64,000 nucleotides of DNA from Agapanthus africanus (Eukaryota > Streptophyta > Magnoliopsida > Asparagales > Amaryllidaceae): NCBI GenBank assembly GCA_030015575.1, contig CM057349.1, positions 257,543,077 through 257,607,076 on the forward strand, written 5' to 3'. Below, one piece after another: positions 46,461 to 56,171 of the stretch. Position 1 is the stretch's first letter. Every line of letters starts with the position of its first letter. The position numbers and the translations under genes were made by a program. The notes under the pieces were generated by a model, which worked only from the letters and a program-made list of their open reading frames with translations, searched no databases and had not been told where the DNA came from.

Positions 46461-48137
46461 ATGGGTACTCCACCTCGCAAAACTCTTGCCGAACTTTGGT
46501 ACCCACAACCAGACATTACTTCTTACGGTTCTTGCTTTGGCCGAACATCGAACGACCCCTCCATGCCCAAAGTTTCACTGAAAGATCGCATAGCAGCGTC
46601 TAGGACAAACACTTGCACTCCTCATTCCACTTTGTATCAACCTTTCCAACCTCCCGCACCCGCTTATGTTGATACCCCTTCTGCAAGCCGTCCTTTGTCC
46701 ATCGCTGAACGTATCGAACAATCCCGTAGCCGATCTTTCACTCCTTTCACCGCTTCAAATTCTTGGGATCAACAATTTCATTCACCTTCTTATCCACCTG
46801 TTGATCCTACCCCTGTCCAACCATTCAATTCCTACCAATCCTACCCTACTTTTGCACCTTCCCTAGACATTGCATCAGAACCGCCATTTGGGAGTTTTCA
46901 GTATCCAAACAACTTTGAATCTTTTACTGAAACCCCTTCACAACCAATGTCTAGTCTAGAACAGTCCTTGGAAGACTTTAGGGTAGCGTCAAGCCAACAG
47001 ATGATGGATTTGAATGCATCCATGGCCGCTCTCATACAACCTACTGACCCGGTAGCTAGTTTCCAACTAGCTCCTAATTTTTCAATGTATGAAGAGGCGG
47101 TCGGACAGGCTGTGAATTTGAGTGGAGAGAGTGAGCTGTACCCCCTTCCAAATCAAACCTACCCGTTTCAAATTGAATCCCACAACTCCTGTGTTGAAAC
47201 TCTATCAAGTGTCCCAAATGAATTATCGGTTGAAGATAGAATGTTTAATGAGTTGTGTGACTTTATAATATTTGATTTGCCAGATTGTGAAGGGACCTTG
47301 CCAAGTGAAACTACACCCAAACCTTTTGACCTCCACACCTCCACTTTAGAACCTGAATCGATTGATATCCATGCTTTTGAGGTGTCAGAGAATTTTGATT
47401 TTCACTGGATTAAGGATATTGACGCCGGGGATATTTTGGATGATGAACCCGTAGATTTGGCTGAATTTGTTTCTTCAAATCATCATCCCGAGTCATTAAA
47501 TGTTTTTTCCGAACCCCATATGCGTCTTGATTTTGTTGAAAATTGCATGGATGAGATAAATTTTGGGGAGAATATTGAGGATAGTACTGAGGATGAAACA
47601 GTTTTAATTGATGAGTCGGATTTTCCAATTCATCCTATCCCTTTCACTGACTGTGTACACCCTCCTGAACCTTTAACCGATAACCTTCCTCAATCACTTC
47701 CCCCCACCCTTTCCATCGTTCCGACCTTGCAAGAACCCGTCTCACTTTCATTTCGTATGTCTGGTCTACCAAGTTCGGCGTACCCATGGTTTCTTACGAA
47801 TCTTAAGGGATTCGACCCAATTTCTCGACGAGTAAATATATTAGCACAATCACTTTTCACACATCGGTCATCACAAATTGTGCTAATCTATTTACTCCAT
47901 TTGCACCCTCAAGTTCGTATTCCACTTCTTTTTCCCTTCCGCCATTCTTCTTCTTCTGATATACCGAGACCGTATCTCGCTTCTATCTCCATACGGTCTC
48001 GCGTATTCTCCATTTCTTTTCTCTACGCCTTCTTTGACCAACCACTGCTTTTTCACGATAAAATGTTTGAATGGTTGGTACTAACTTTTGGCCTGTGTAA
48101 GGCCTTGTATAGCTTGATACTGTTCTTTCCCCCATAA
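46461..48137 (+). CDS. Element N protein of unknown function, 558 codons
   Basis: The start is ATG 46461 (MGTPPRKTLAELWYPQ), which resembles the RKTL-E-L N-terminus remembered for Athila-type Gag proteins. The frame is open 39 codons further upstream, but that part is a hydrophobic read-through of CT-rich leader. The protein is Pro/Ser/Thr-rich for about 200 residues, then strongly acidic, with a basic and hydrophobic C-terminal 120 residues. I see no zinc knuckle, protease, RT or integrase motif. The C-terminal coding part overlaps three inverted repeats (47831-48079). It is open in a young element, so it may be expressed. It may be a Gag-derived protein; other functions are not excluded. 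Confidence 0.65.
   Translation: MGTPPRKTLAELWYPQPDITSYGSCFGRTSNDPSMPKVSLKDRIAASRTNTCTPHSTLYQPFQPPAPAYVDTPSASRPLSIAERIEQSRSRSFTPFTASNSWDQQFHSPSYPPVDPTPVQPFNSYQSYPTFAPSLDIASEPPFGSFQYPNNFESFTETPSQPMSSLEQSLEDFRVASSQQMMDLNASMAALIQPTDPVASFQLAPNFSMYEEAVGQAVNLSGESELYPLPNQTYPFQIESHNSCVETLSSVPNELSVEDRMFNELCDFIIFDLPDCEGTLPSETTPKPFDLHTSTLEPESIDIHAFEVSENFDFHWIKDIDAGDILDDEPVDLAEFVSSNHHPESLNVFSEPHMRLDFVENCMDEINFGENIEDSTEDETVLIDESDFPIHPIPFTDCVHPPEPLTDNLPQSLPPTLSIVPTLQEPVSLSFRMSGLPSSAYPWFLTNLKGFDPISRRVNILAQSLFTHRSSQIVLIYLLHLHPQVRIPLLFPFRHSSSSDIPRPYLASISIRSRVFSISFLYAFFDQPLLFHDKMFEWLVLTFGLCKALYSLILFFPP
47831..48079 (+). other. Three successive inverted repeats at the 3' end of the N ORF
   Basis: 47831-47850 pairs with 47877-47896 (19 of 20). 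47965-47975 pairs with 47991-48001 (11 of 11, CGAGACCGTAT/ATACGGTCTCG). 48037-48044 pairs with 48072-48079 (ACCAACCA/TGGTTGGT). All lie within 250 bases of coding sequence. Confidence 0.75.
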
Positions 48138-49772
48138 ATCCTGAATTTCAACGCTTAACAGTGGAAACACTGTTTTACTTAAGTTTGGGGGGGACACTTT
48201 TTTTGTATATATTTTTGTTTTCCTTTTTGTTTTGTATATAATTTGTTTCTAGGAAGCGCCGGCAATTTTAACCCTCTTGGTATAGCCTGACAGTGAGGGC
48301 ACTGTCAAGTTTAAGTTTGGGGGTGTGCTCGGTAAGCTTTCTTCCTTCGCATTCATATGTATATTTTGCATCTGCATATTAAATCCATAAAATCCATAAA
48401 AATCTGAAAATTTTCTAAAAATATAAAAACTCTTTTGTCAAGTTAGATTGTGGAAGAACTCTGATTCAACATTCGACGGTTTTTGTTTGAAAAAATAGGA
48501 ATAACTAAATCTTATGTTTAGATTTGAAAACCTGAAAGATAACTCTCCTTTGAAGTTAACTATAGCTGATATACGTCTTTACATCACACTACACGTGTCG
48601 TGAATTTTGGGAATTAGATGACAAGTCTTTCATGTTTAAACTTTTAAACAGATAAATGATTTTCTGAGAATCAAATAGGTTTGTTCTGAAATAAGTAATG
48701 TCAAGAATAGTTTATGAAGTAAAGCGAATATGAAGGAATGTTATTGATGCCGTAATTGGAGCTAAGTCTGAAAAATAACCCATCGGAAACTTGATTGGAA
48801 TGATTACACACCAAACCCACTAAACACGTCTTTTATCCAAAAAAATAATTGAACTGCCGGTTATATCTCCGTTCGTATTAAATCATCTGATTTTCACGTC
48901 AAACTGTCTTTTGTTTTTGGACCTAGGTAACTTGAGTAATTAAGTCCGCTGGGGTGTTTCTACACCTAATGCCCTAAAACCAACTGGTTTGGGTGCATTG
49001 GCCCAAAGCTCGCTAAGAAGCCTAGAAAGTCCAGTTTAAAACAAAGTCAAGCAAGTGTTCTCTCCGAGTTAAAATTCCTAACGGTTCTTTGTGTGAGAAT
49101 AATCTTGATAAAAGACAGGCTTTTATAAAAATAAAAATTTTTTTTACGGAGATATGAAGGTTTTATTCTATGATAAAGACTATTGCACGTTCACAGAGGT
49201 GTGTATGAAATGAAAACAAGAAAAAGGTGGAGTGAAAAATACGACTTAGTTTCCTGTTATGGAAGATAGGAATTCTGAAGTTGAAACCTTACTGGAAAAC
49301 GAAACTTGAAAAATGCTTAACTCTTTATAAAACTTATGTGATCCTTTTAAAATTGTTATCTGGGCTTTATTGTGCGACATGATGACTTTAATCGATCCTT
49401 CTGGAACTTAACAACACTAATTGCACTGCACGTAAAGACATATAAAATCTGTAGTTAAATAAGAAGCGAGGTGTGAAAAATAAAGGTTCGATAGTCTAGA
49501 CTTAGGATTATAGAATTGTTATTTTCTAAAACAAAAACTTTAGGGTTTGAATCTTAGTTATTGTACAAAACCAACTTGACCGGATTTTGTGGGTAGTATC
49601 CGCTGAAAACCCTCAGGAGATAACACTCCTCCTACTAGGGACATCTAGAGGTTTAATGGCTTGTTGCACGTGCTCAGTGCAATCGCGTTCCCTGCGAAAG
49701 TGCGGTTAGGATTTTATTTGTGTGAATAATTGGTTTTGCTCGGGACGAGCAAAAGTTAAGTTTGGGGTTATT
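48138..49772 (+). other. Element N 3' tail with repeated polypurine-like tracts
   Basis: Non-coding. AAGTTTGGGG occurs at 48181, 48313 and 49758. The first two are each preceded by a small hairpin with a CAGTG/CACTG stem (48157-48174, loop GAAA; 48288-48307, loop AGGG). The last is the likely primer tract five bases before the 3' LTR. The rest is AT-rich with no frame of note. Confidence 0.75.
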
Positions 49773-51501
49773 TGTTCATAACAGAATACTGCATTTTATA
49801 CCGCCCATTCTTACGCTCGTGTGTTTATAGGTAGGTGCTTTTAATCCGTGTTTGTTACATATTTGCAGGATACAGGTTCTCGGTTCTAAAACGGTGAAAT
49901 TCATGGAAAACACGACAAAATCCGGGTTCCTGCCAACCACTGAGAAAACACGGTCTCCGCTCGTCATCCGTATGTTGCCAGATACCAGTTTAGGAAGACA
50001 AAATGTCAAATCAATGTCACCTTCATGCACAAGGCTCAATGGCAACAACAAGTTCCAAGAAATCTACGCGGAGCTCGAGGCAATCATGACAAAAGCACCC
50101 ACAAAAGTCCACCTTTCCTCAACAGAAATTCTGGAAGAAATGTGAAAGTATTTTCATAAAATATATGTACCAGACAACAGGGGACTGCATATCAGGGCCG
50201 TACAAGAAACACCATGCCCCAAATCCATCATAGGGCCGCGGATCCGCGGCCAAAGGGGGGTCTTGGCCGCGGATACGCGGCCATGTGGGGTCCTCACTTG
50301 GTCGTCTTTTGTGGGTATTTTGGGGACTTCATATAGTATCAGAATTTGCCTCTAGGGTTTCATTTCCCTGCCTATAAATACAGCAGACTTGAGCAAAGCC
50401 AAGGGTCATTCTTTGTTCTCCATTCTTTTGTAGTTTTAGTTCTTTTTCTTCTTCTTCTTCATTCTTTTTCCATGAAAATTGTAGTGAGAGCTTTTTGAGT
50501 GGGAGATTAATGAAGATGAGGTTTTTGTATCATTCTCTTGTGTTTCTTCTTCCCCTTGAGATTCTTGCTTTCTCTTGATCATTCAACCTCTTCATTGAGC
50601 TTGAATGGTTAAGGGTTAGTTATTAATCTCAAGGGTCGTATTTTCTCACGGGACTAGTTCTTCATTTCACATGCGTTCTCTACCCTTCCCTTGATCTTGC
50701 AACCTCTTGATTGAGCTTGCAAGTTTAAGGGTTGGCTATTGATCACATGCTTGTCTTGAGTTCTAGTTTCTTGTTTTTTTTATTTGCTTATTTATTACTT
50801 GCTTTTTATTACCTTGCTTTACTTTCTTGCAATTTATATTCATGCACTTTAATTACTTGTTTGTAATCTTTTCTTTTCTTTGTTCTTTTCTTTTTGTTCT
50901 CTCTTTTTGGTTCTTTTTTGTGAATGAATGTAATTATCGTTGTTAAGAATAAATACGGTATTGTAAGTTAAGATTTTCTTTTCTCATTTCCTTTTCCCGT
51001 TATTTTCCATTGAACTCCGCCCAAACCATACGCAAGCGTTCCATTAGGCACCCTACCCTAACAAGGTAACGGTGATTCCTAACCGCGACCGGTTGCGTTC
51101 GGTTTGGCCGGAGGCGAAAGCAAGAGACAAGAACGGAAGGACAAGGGTAAATAAGCCGTATTCCATGAGTACCACGCTTAAATCCCCTAATCCACGTTGT
51201 TGCCGATTGCTTAGCTTCAATTGGTCAAGACTCGGCTCAAAGGTTTTGAGTACGGATATTTTTAGCTTACACTTTCGTATATTTTCTTAACAACTTCATA
51301 CTTGCAAATAAATACACATAGGTTAGCTTGAACAAACACATATACTCATTCTTTATTGACTCGTCTAAAACAAGAACGGAAATACAACCATCTCCCTGTG
51401 GATCGACCCGTGCTCAACCGGCTAGCTGCATAGCGACACCGTCCTGATCGCGGTTATACTTTAGAACTTTGAACATCCGACACGCCAAAAGCGTGCGATC
51501 A
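49773..51501 (+). repeat. Element N 3' LTR
   Basis: 1729 bp, about 99 percent identical to the 5' LTR; a 13-base insertion near 50980 is the only sizeable difference. It carries copies of the GC hairpin and TATA box. Confidence 0.95.
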
Positions 51502-52433
51502 GTAAACCCATCCGAACTCCTACTGAGCCTGTATGTGACAATCTCCGTACAGTCCGGTCTGTTCGTCTGATACATCGCATGGCGGGCCTAGGGGGCGGTG
51601 AACGTCAGTCCCCTAATAGCGGTACAAGTCATGTCGGAGTGTAGCCCAAAACACCCTGAGATAACACTGGAAACCTACCAGTATATCTCGCTTGCCCTGG
51701 CCAGGGACTACTCGTGTAATGGCTCTCCTAGACACAGCGCGATGTCAACCCCCAATACCGGGAGAGACGAATCCTGTCTAACCGTCACTGCCTCCAAGTG
51801 CTTCGGGACTGCACCCAACTACTACCTGTTTGCACGACTCCTTTGAGCCGTGGTAGGGTAGTAATCTAAGTACAGTGGGAACACACTCGAGGCGAAGTGA
51901 CAGTGTCAAGTCGGCGGACTAAGCTGTACTCATGTCACCTGGGAACTGATAACTGACGATAGGTATAATACCAACCAACAGTTCCCGACGAGTCCTATCC
52001 AGTGTACTCGTAACCTAACGAGCACCCGCATACTATCTCAAGTACGACGTACTGACGGCTGTGGGACAGACCGTCTCCCCCGCTGGGATGAGAAGCGCAT
52101 ACGCTAGTCTACTCCGGAGTATCGATGCCCTGTCTCGATAGTCCAACGACTAGGAACCTGTATAAGGATGTGCTTATGGATTACCTAGCCCCCACGAGTG
52201 TGAGCGCCATCACAACGCTGGTAATCAAGCAAAAATCCTAAGGGCTCTACTAATATGTATATAAGCGTTATGCTAAAAGAAACACATGCACATATTGAAG
52301 TAGAGACAAACCAAGTAGCATACTACCATTTTGAGAAAGATTGTCTATACAACTGTGAATATCCCAAGCTTCCATTAAGTAATATACAAGCTAGTATGAT
52401 ACAGTAATGGCCTCTAGGGCATATACACTACTC
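51502..52433 (-). repeat. Copia-A2 5' LTR, second piece
   Basis: It starts with the second GTAAA copy and continues the LTR from 43689. It ends CACTACTC instead of the family end CACTAACA, then CCTTC and the in-frame continuation of element G. Confidence 0.9.
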
Positions 52434-52438
52434 CCTTC

Positions 52439-53785
52439 TTCGCCAACGCTTCAAATTCCAGTAACAGACGTTTTCACAGATGAGCAGCTCTTAACCGTGT
52501 CATGTGAACCTTGGTTCGCAGATACTGTAAATTATTTGGCCACCGGACTTATACCTAATGATTGGTCGAATCAGGACAAACTCCGATTCCTGTCCCAAGT
52601 AAAACATTTTTACTGGGATGAACCGTATCTCTTCAAATACAGTTCCGACCAAATCATTTGTCGGTGTGTCCCCGACAACGAGTTTAAGAGCGTGCTGTCT
52701 TTTTGCCACGATCAAGCGTGTGGCGGGCATTTTGGCCCTAAAAAGACAGCAGAAAAGATCTTGCAGTGTGGCTTCTACTGGCCACAACTTTTTAAAGACG
52801 CACACGATTATTACAAGACATGCTCCCGGTGCCAACACTTGGGCCGGATATCTAGGAGAAACGAAATTCCGCTCCAACCAATTTTGGTTATTGAAATTTT
52901 TGATGTTTGGGGGATAGACTTTATGGGACCATTTCCTAATTCCTTTGGGAACATGTATATTCTACTTGCTGTTGACTATGTTTCAAAATGGGTCGAGGCT
53001 GTGCCCAGCCGAACTAATGAAACAAGATTGTCGTTAAATTTCTCAAAAAAACATCTTATCTCGGTTTGGGCATCCTCGCGCGATTATCAGTGATAATGGA
53101 TCTCACTTTTGTAATCGGACTTTCGAGCCCTTAATGCGGAAATACTCCATTACTCACAAGCTGTCAACACCCTATCATCCCCAAACTTGTGGGCAAACCG
53201 AGATTTCGAATCGGCAGATTAAACAGATATTGGAGAAAACGGTTTCCAAAAACCGTAAAGATTGGTCGTCAAAACTTATTGATGCCCTTTAGGCATTCCG
53301 AACTGCCTATAAGACCGATCTTGGCATGTCTCCATATAGGATTGTTTATGGAAAGGCTTGCGACCTTCCAGTTGAAATTGAGCATAGAGTATTTTGGGCA
53401 ATAAAAGAGTTGAATTTATCTCTGGGAGATGCGGGCAGCAATAAAAAGCTGCAGTTGAATGAATTGAACGAGCTGCGGGATGAAGCCTACGAGAACGCAG
53501 TAGTTGTTAAAAATCATACGAAGGTGTTCCACGATAAACACCTTATGCGCTGGTCAACAGGTTTTACTTTACGACACTCGGTTACATTTCCATCCCGGAA
53601 AGCTCCGATCTCGATGGAAAGGGCCATTTTTGGTGCGCACCGTATATCCGCACGGTGCGGTCGATTTAGAAAACCCGGAGGATGGTTCACTATTTAAAGT
53701 GAACGGACATAGACTTAAACCGTTCCTCACTGTGGACCCTTCGGAGGAGCTCCTGTTTTTGCAGGAGCCGATCTACATTGACTGA
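52439..53785 (+). pseudogene. Athila-type integrase of element G (second part of pol)
   Basis: It continues the polyprotein after the Copia-A2 insertion ([13 protein letters not shown]). A zinc-binding H2C2 region is seen ([11 protein letters not shown] to CSRCQ), then core motifs with catalytic residues in [10 protein letters not shown] (first Asp), ISDNGSHF (second Asp, different frame) and [14 protein letters not shown] (Glu). A C-terminal part carries SRWKGPF and [10 protein letters not shown]. Damage: frameshifts around 53030-53080 and near 53560, and TAG at 53290 in DAL-AFRTAYKT, where Trp is expected. Non-functional. Confidence 0.9.
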
Positions 53786-54277
53786 TCTTCCTCCATCTAC
53801 CCCTAAATTTCGATTATCTAGCCAAAACACTGTTTCAAACAAGTTTCGGGGTATGTATCATTTGTAATTATATAAAAAGAAAAAAAAATAAAAATAAATT
53901 TTGAAAATAAAAATAAATTTTTTTTTGGGTATTTTTGTAAATTTTCAGTTTTAATAAAAAAATAAAAAAAATATTTACAAATAATTTCCGCTTTTCAGGA
54001 GTAGTTTTTTGCAAATAACCAACACATTCCCCCTATAAATAAAACCCGACCCCACTCTATTTTTACAAACCCTAAAATACTCCTCTCTACAAACCCTAGC
54101 CGCCGCTTCATTTCAGCAGAGAGATCGCCTCTACCCGCCGCCCTTCCACCGTAAGGAGAGCTTCTGACCGCGCTTCCGCCGCGGCCTGGTATCGTCGCCC
54201 TCTGAAATCTTCAGAGGAAGTTTGCAGTTCTTTTCCCTCTCTGTTAAAATAATTTTTTTTATCTGTGAACTTTCTGA
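53786..54277 (+). other. Spacer between integrase and the env-position ORF
   Basis: AT-rich with A and T runs at 53875-53975, then TATAAATA at 54034 and a CT-rich, 5'UTR-like stretch. There is no coding frame of its own. Confidence 0.7.
54034..54041 (+). promoter_or_regulatory. Internal TATA-like site before the env-position ORF
   Basis: CCCCCTATAAATAAAACCCG, followed by CTCTCTACAAACCC and about 240 bases to the ORF. The context resembles the LTR TATA boxes of G and N (TATAAATA after a C-rich stretch). It may drive a separate transcript; this is inference. Confidence 0.45.
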
Positions 54278-55234
54278 ATGGCACCAACCATGCAATTGGA
54301 ACGAGATTTTTCACAAATATTTGCACACACAATTTACGGAAGTTATTTTACTGATGAAATCACACGGCGAGGGTGGAACTTCTTAATTTTCAATCATCCC
54401 AATGCCTTCGCTCTTCCAGATCTAGTCACTCGTTTTTACGAGTGCATGGTGGAAGGGTGCCTAACACAATACGGTTTTATAAAATCACTTTGGCACGATA
54501 GGGAAATAATCATTGACAGGGACTTCATCCATGAAGTCACCTTAATTCCTCGATTACCTGTTCACGACCAACCGCTTCAATTTGAAGATTACTTACCCTT
54601 AATGGGTAATGACTGTTCGAGGGAACCTAGAAAGGGCATACAGGCTAGAACCCTTTTCGCCAATGTATTAACCGTGTGTTGATTGGCACAAAACAACATT
54701 TTTGGCAGTTCACATAACACAACATTTTTTACCCCATCTCTTCATATCGTGCACACCTTAATGACTAGGAACCCTAGATTTGACATGTGCATGGTTTTAC
54801 TTAATTCAACTGGTGCTGGCAAAAGGGCCGCAAATTACCCATGTCCTATGTTAGTGATACAACTGTGTCGCTATTTCCTCCCTGTGGAGGAATTTGATTT
54901 TTACATGCATGGAGGTATACCTATTAGGCCTCTTATCGAGGGCGTATCTACGTCCTATACCCGCCTGAATGATGTTTGGTCGCGTACTGAACCGGCCGAA
55001 CATGTACCCGCCAGAACACCCACCTCCAGCTCGACCGCGAGCGGGGAAGAGCTTACCCCTGCAGAACATGCACATCTTCTTAGAAGTGCCATTAGGGGGA
55101 TTGATAATTTGGTGGGGATGGTGACCAACTTGGATCACCGAGTGACAGAGATTGAACACGGCGTATCTACGCTGCTGGTGAGAGAGGAACGTTCCCGTTC
55201 ACGTTCAAGGGGACGACGAGGTCCTGAGCGGTGA
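54278..55234 (+). pseudogene. Env-position ORF of element G, one nonsense mutation
   Basis: A 318-codon frame interrupted only by TGA at 54680-54682, likely a former Trp codon (VC-LAQNNIF). N-terminal part: MAPTMQLERDFSQIF, then GWNFLIFNHPNAF, FYECMVEGCLTQYGF, FIHEVTLIPRLP. The second part contains LHIVHTLMTRNPRFDM and RAANYPCPMLVIQLCRYF. After a Ser/Thr/Pro linker it ends with a coiled-coil-like heptad stretch (IDNLVGMVTNLDHRVTEIEH) and an Arg/Ser-rich tail. The sequence resembles the putative plant transposon protein domain common in Athila-type elements (from memory, unverified). I see no signal peptide or clear membrane segment, so a true envelope is unlikely. Function unknown. Confidence 0.7.
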
Positions 55235-56171
55235 GGGCACTGCTTTTGGTAAGTTTGGGGGTGGAGGTGGTTTATAAATAGTTATCTTTGCATTTGCATA
55301 TTTTTACTTTTTGTACATATTTGTTTTTTCTTTCTTTGCTTATTTAATTCTGCATTGCATCTTTAAAAAAAATTAAAAAAAATGAAAATAAAAAAATATA
55401 TAAAAAACAAAATCAAATAAAAATTGAAAAAATTATAAAAATTGAAAAATTCAATTTTGGCCATATTTGACTTAAGTTTGACAAGACAGTTAACTAGCTA
55501 GGAAAAACTAGATCCTAAACTTAGTAAATTAAAAACCCTAAAAATAACCTTTCTTAAAGTTTAACGGTAGAAAATATATGTCCTTGTAGTTTATTTAGAA
55601 ATAGGAAAATTCTGAGTTCAGCTCTAGGGTTAAGTCAAAATAAGGGAAGAATATTGAAATTTTTATTGATGTGTAAGTCTGAAAAATAATTCCGAACCTT
55701 GAGTCTAAATTCTAAAAGTATATACCCTACAACTCGCACATAGACGCACTTTGAAACTTAGGATGGTAGAGGATACCTTGAAGTGCTCTTGTCAAAAATC
55801 CTTAGTATGAAATTTTTTTTAATAAAAGTATAAGTGTGAATAAAGAGATAAAAAAAAATGAACACTGGTTTTGTAATTACTTAAGGCTGCGTAAAATAAA
55901 AATATATAGCGAGGGTGCTTTATCACCTAGTGCCTTAGACCAACTGGTTTGGGAGTCACTGCTAAAGCCTTAGGTATTACAAGACGAGGAATTACGACTT
56001 AATGTGCGAACACATTTTGTAATCGGTCGTTAGTACCTCAAGAAGTATTGACGGTCGCATGAAGGATGTGTGAGCAATTTAATCTAAAAATTCACCAACT
56101 AAAATTACTTTGGACGATGGACAAGAGTATGATAGCTAGAATTGAATTTCCAAGTGTTGGGGCGATACATA
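55235..56171 (+). other. Element G 3' tail, truncated by Copia-B
   Basis: No gene. It starts with a hairpin spanning the stop codon (55227-55244, loop AGGG) and AAGTTTGGGGGTGG at 55251, the same module as in N, then A-rich sequence. The expected 3' polypurine tract and LTR are missing before the Copia-B LTR. Confidence 0.75.

Larger units (their letters stand above)
43690..51501 (+). mobile_element. Element N, non-autonomous Athila-related retrotransposon
   Basis: A 7.8-kb element with a perfect GTAAA duplication (43685-43689 and 51502-51506), LTRs of 1716 and 1729 bp, a tRNA-Asp primer site at 45408-45425, one large ORF (46461-48137) and a polypurine-like tract before the 3' LTR. There is no protease, RT, RNase H or integrase. 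The LTRs differ by about 14 substitutions and one 13-base indel by manual comparison, so it is young and must have moved using another element's enzymes. It is related to G in LTR ends, primer and leader, but is not a simple deletion of this copy. Confidence 0.9.
34540..52433 (-). mobile_element. Copia-A2, decayed Copia element carrying element N
   Basis: A leftward element of the same family as A1. The 3' LTR is 34540-36651, the polyprotein relic 36666-40404, the leader 40405-42464, the primer site 42465-42477, and the 5' LTR 42479-43689 plus 51507-52433, split by N. It lies between RNase H and integrase of element G. CCTTC before 34540 recurs at 52434-52438, consistent with a 5-bp duplication if the LTR's last three bases changed from ACA to CTC. 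Confidence 0.9.
27561..56171 (+). mobile_element. Element G, Athila-type Gypsy retrotransposon, decayed and interrupted
   Basis: Order: 5' LTR (27561-28980), tRNA-Asp primer site (28983-29000), leader, gag (30162), protease-RT-RNase H (to 34539), insertion of Copia-A2 (34540-52433), integrase (52439-53785), internal TATA-like site, env-position ORF (54278-55234), and a 3' tail cut at 56171 by Copia-B. The family call rests on the FMDDFSIFGDSF reverse transcriptase motif, the Asp primer and the extra 3' ORF. At least nine in-frame stops and several frameshifts make it inactive. No 3' LTR is visible. Confidence 0.9.

Noticed and set aside
54278-55234. A true envelope gene in element G
   Set aside because: No signal peptide, membrane anchor or cleavage site is visible; only the position is env-like.
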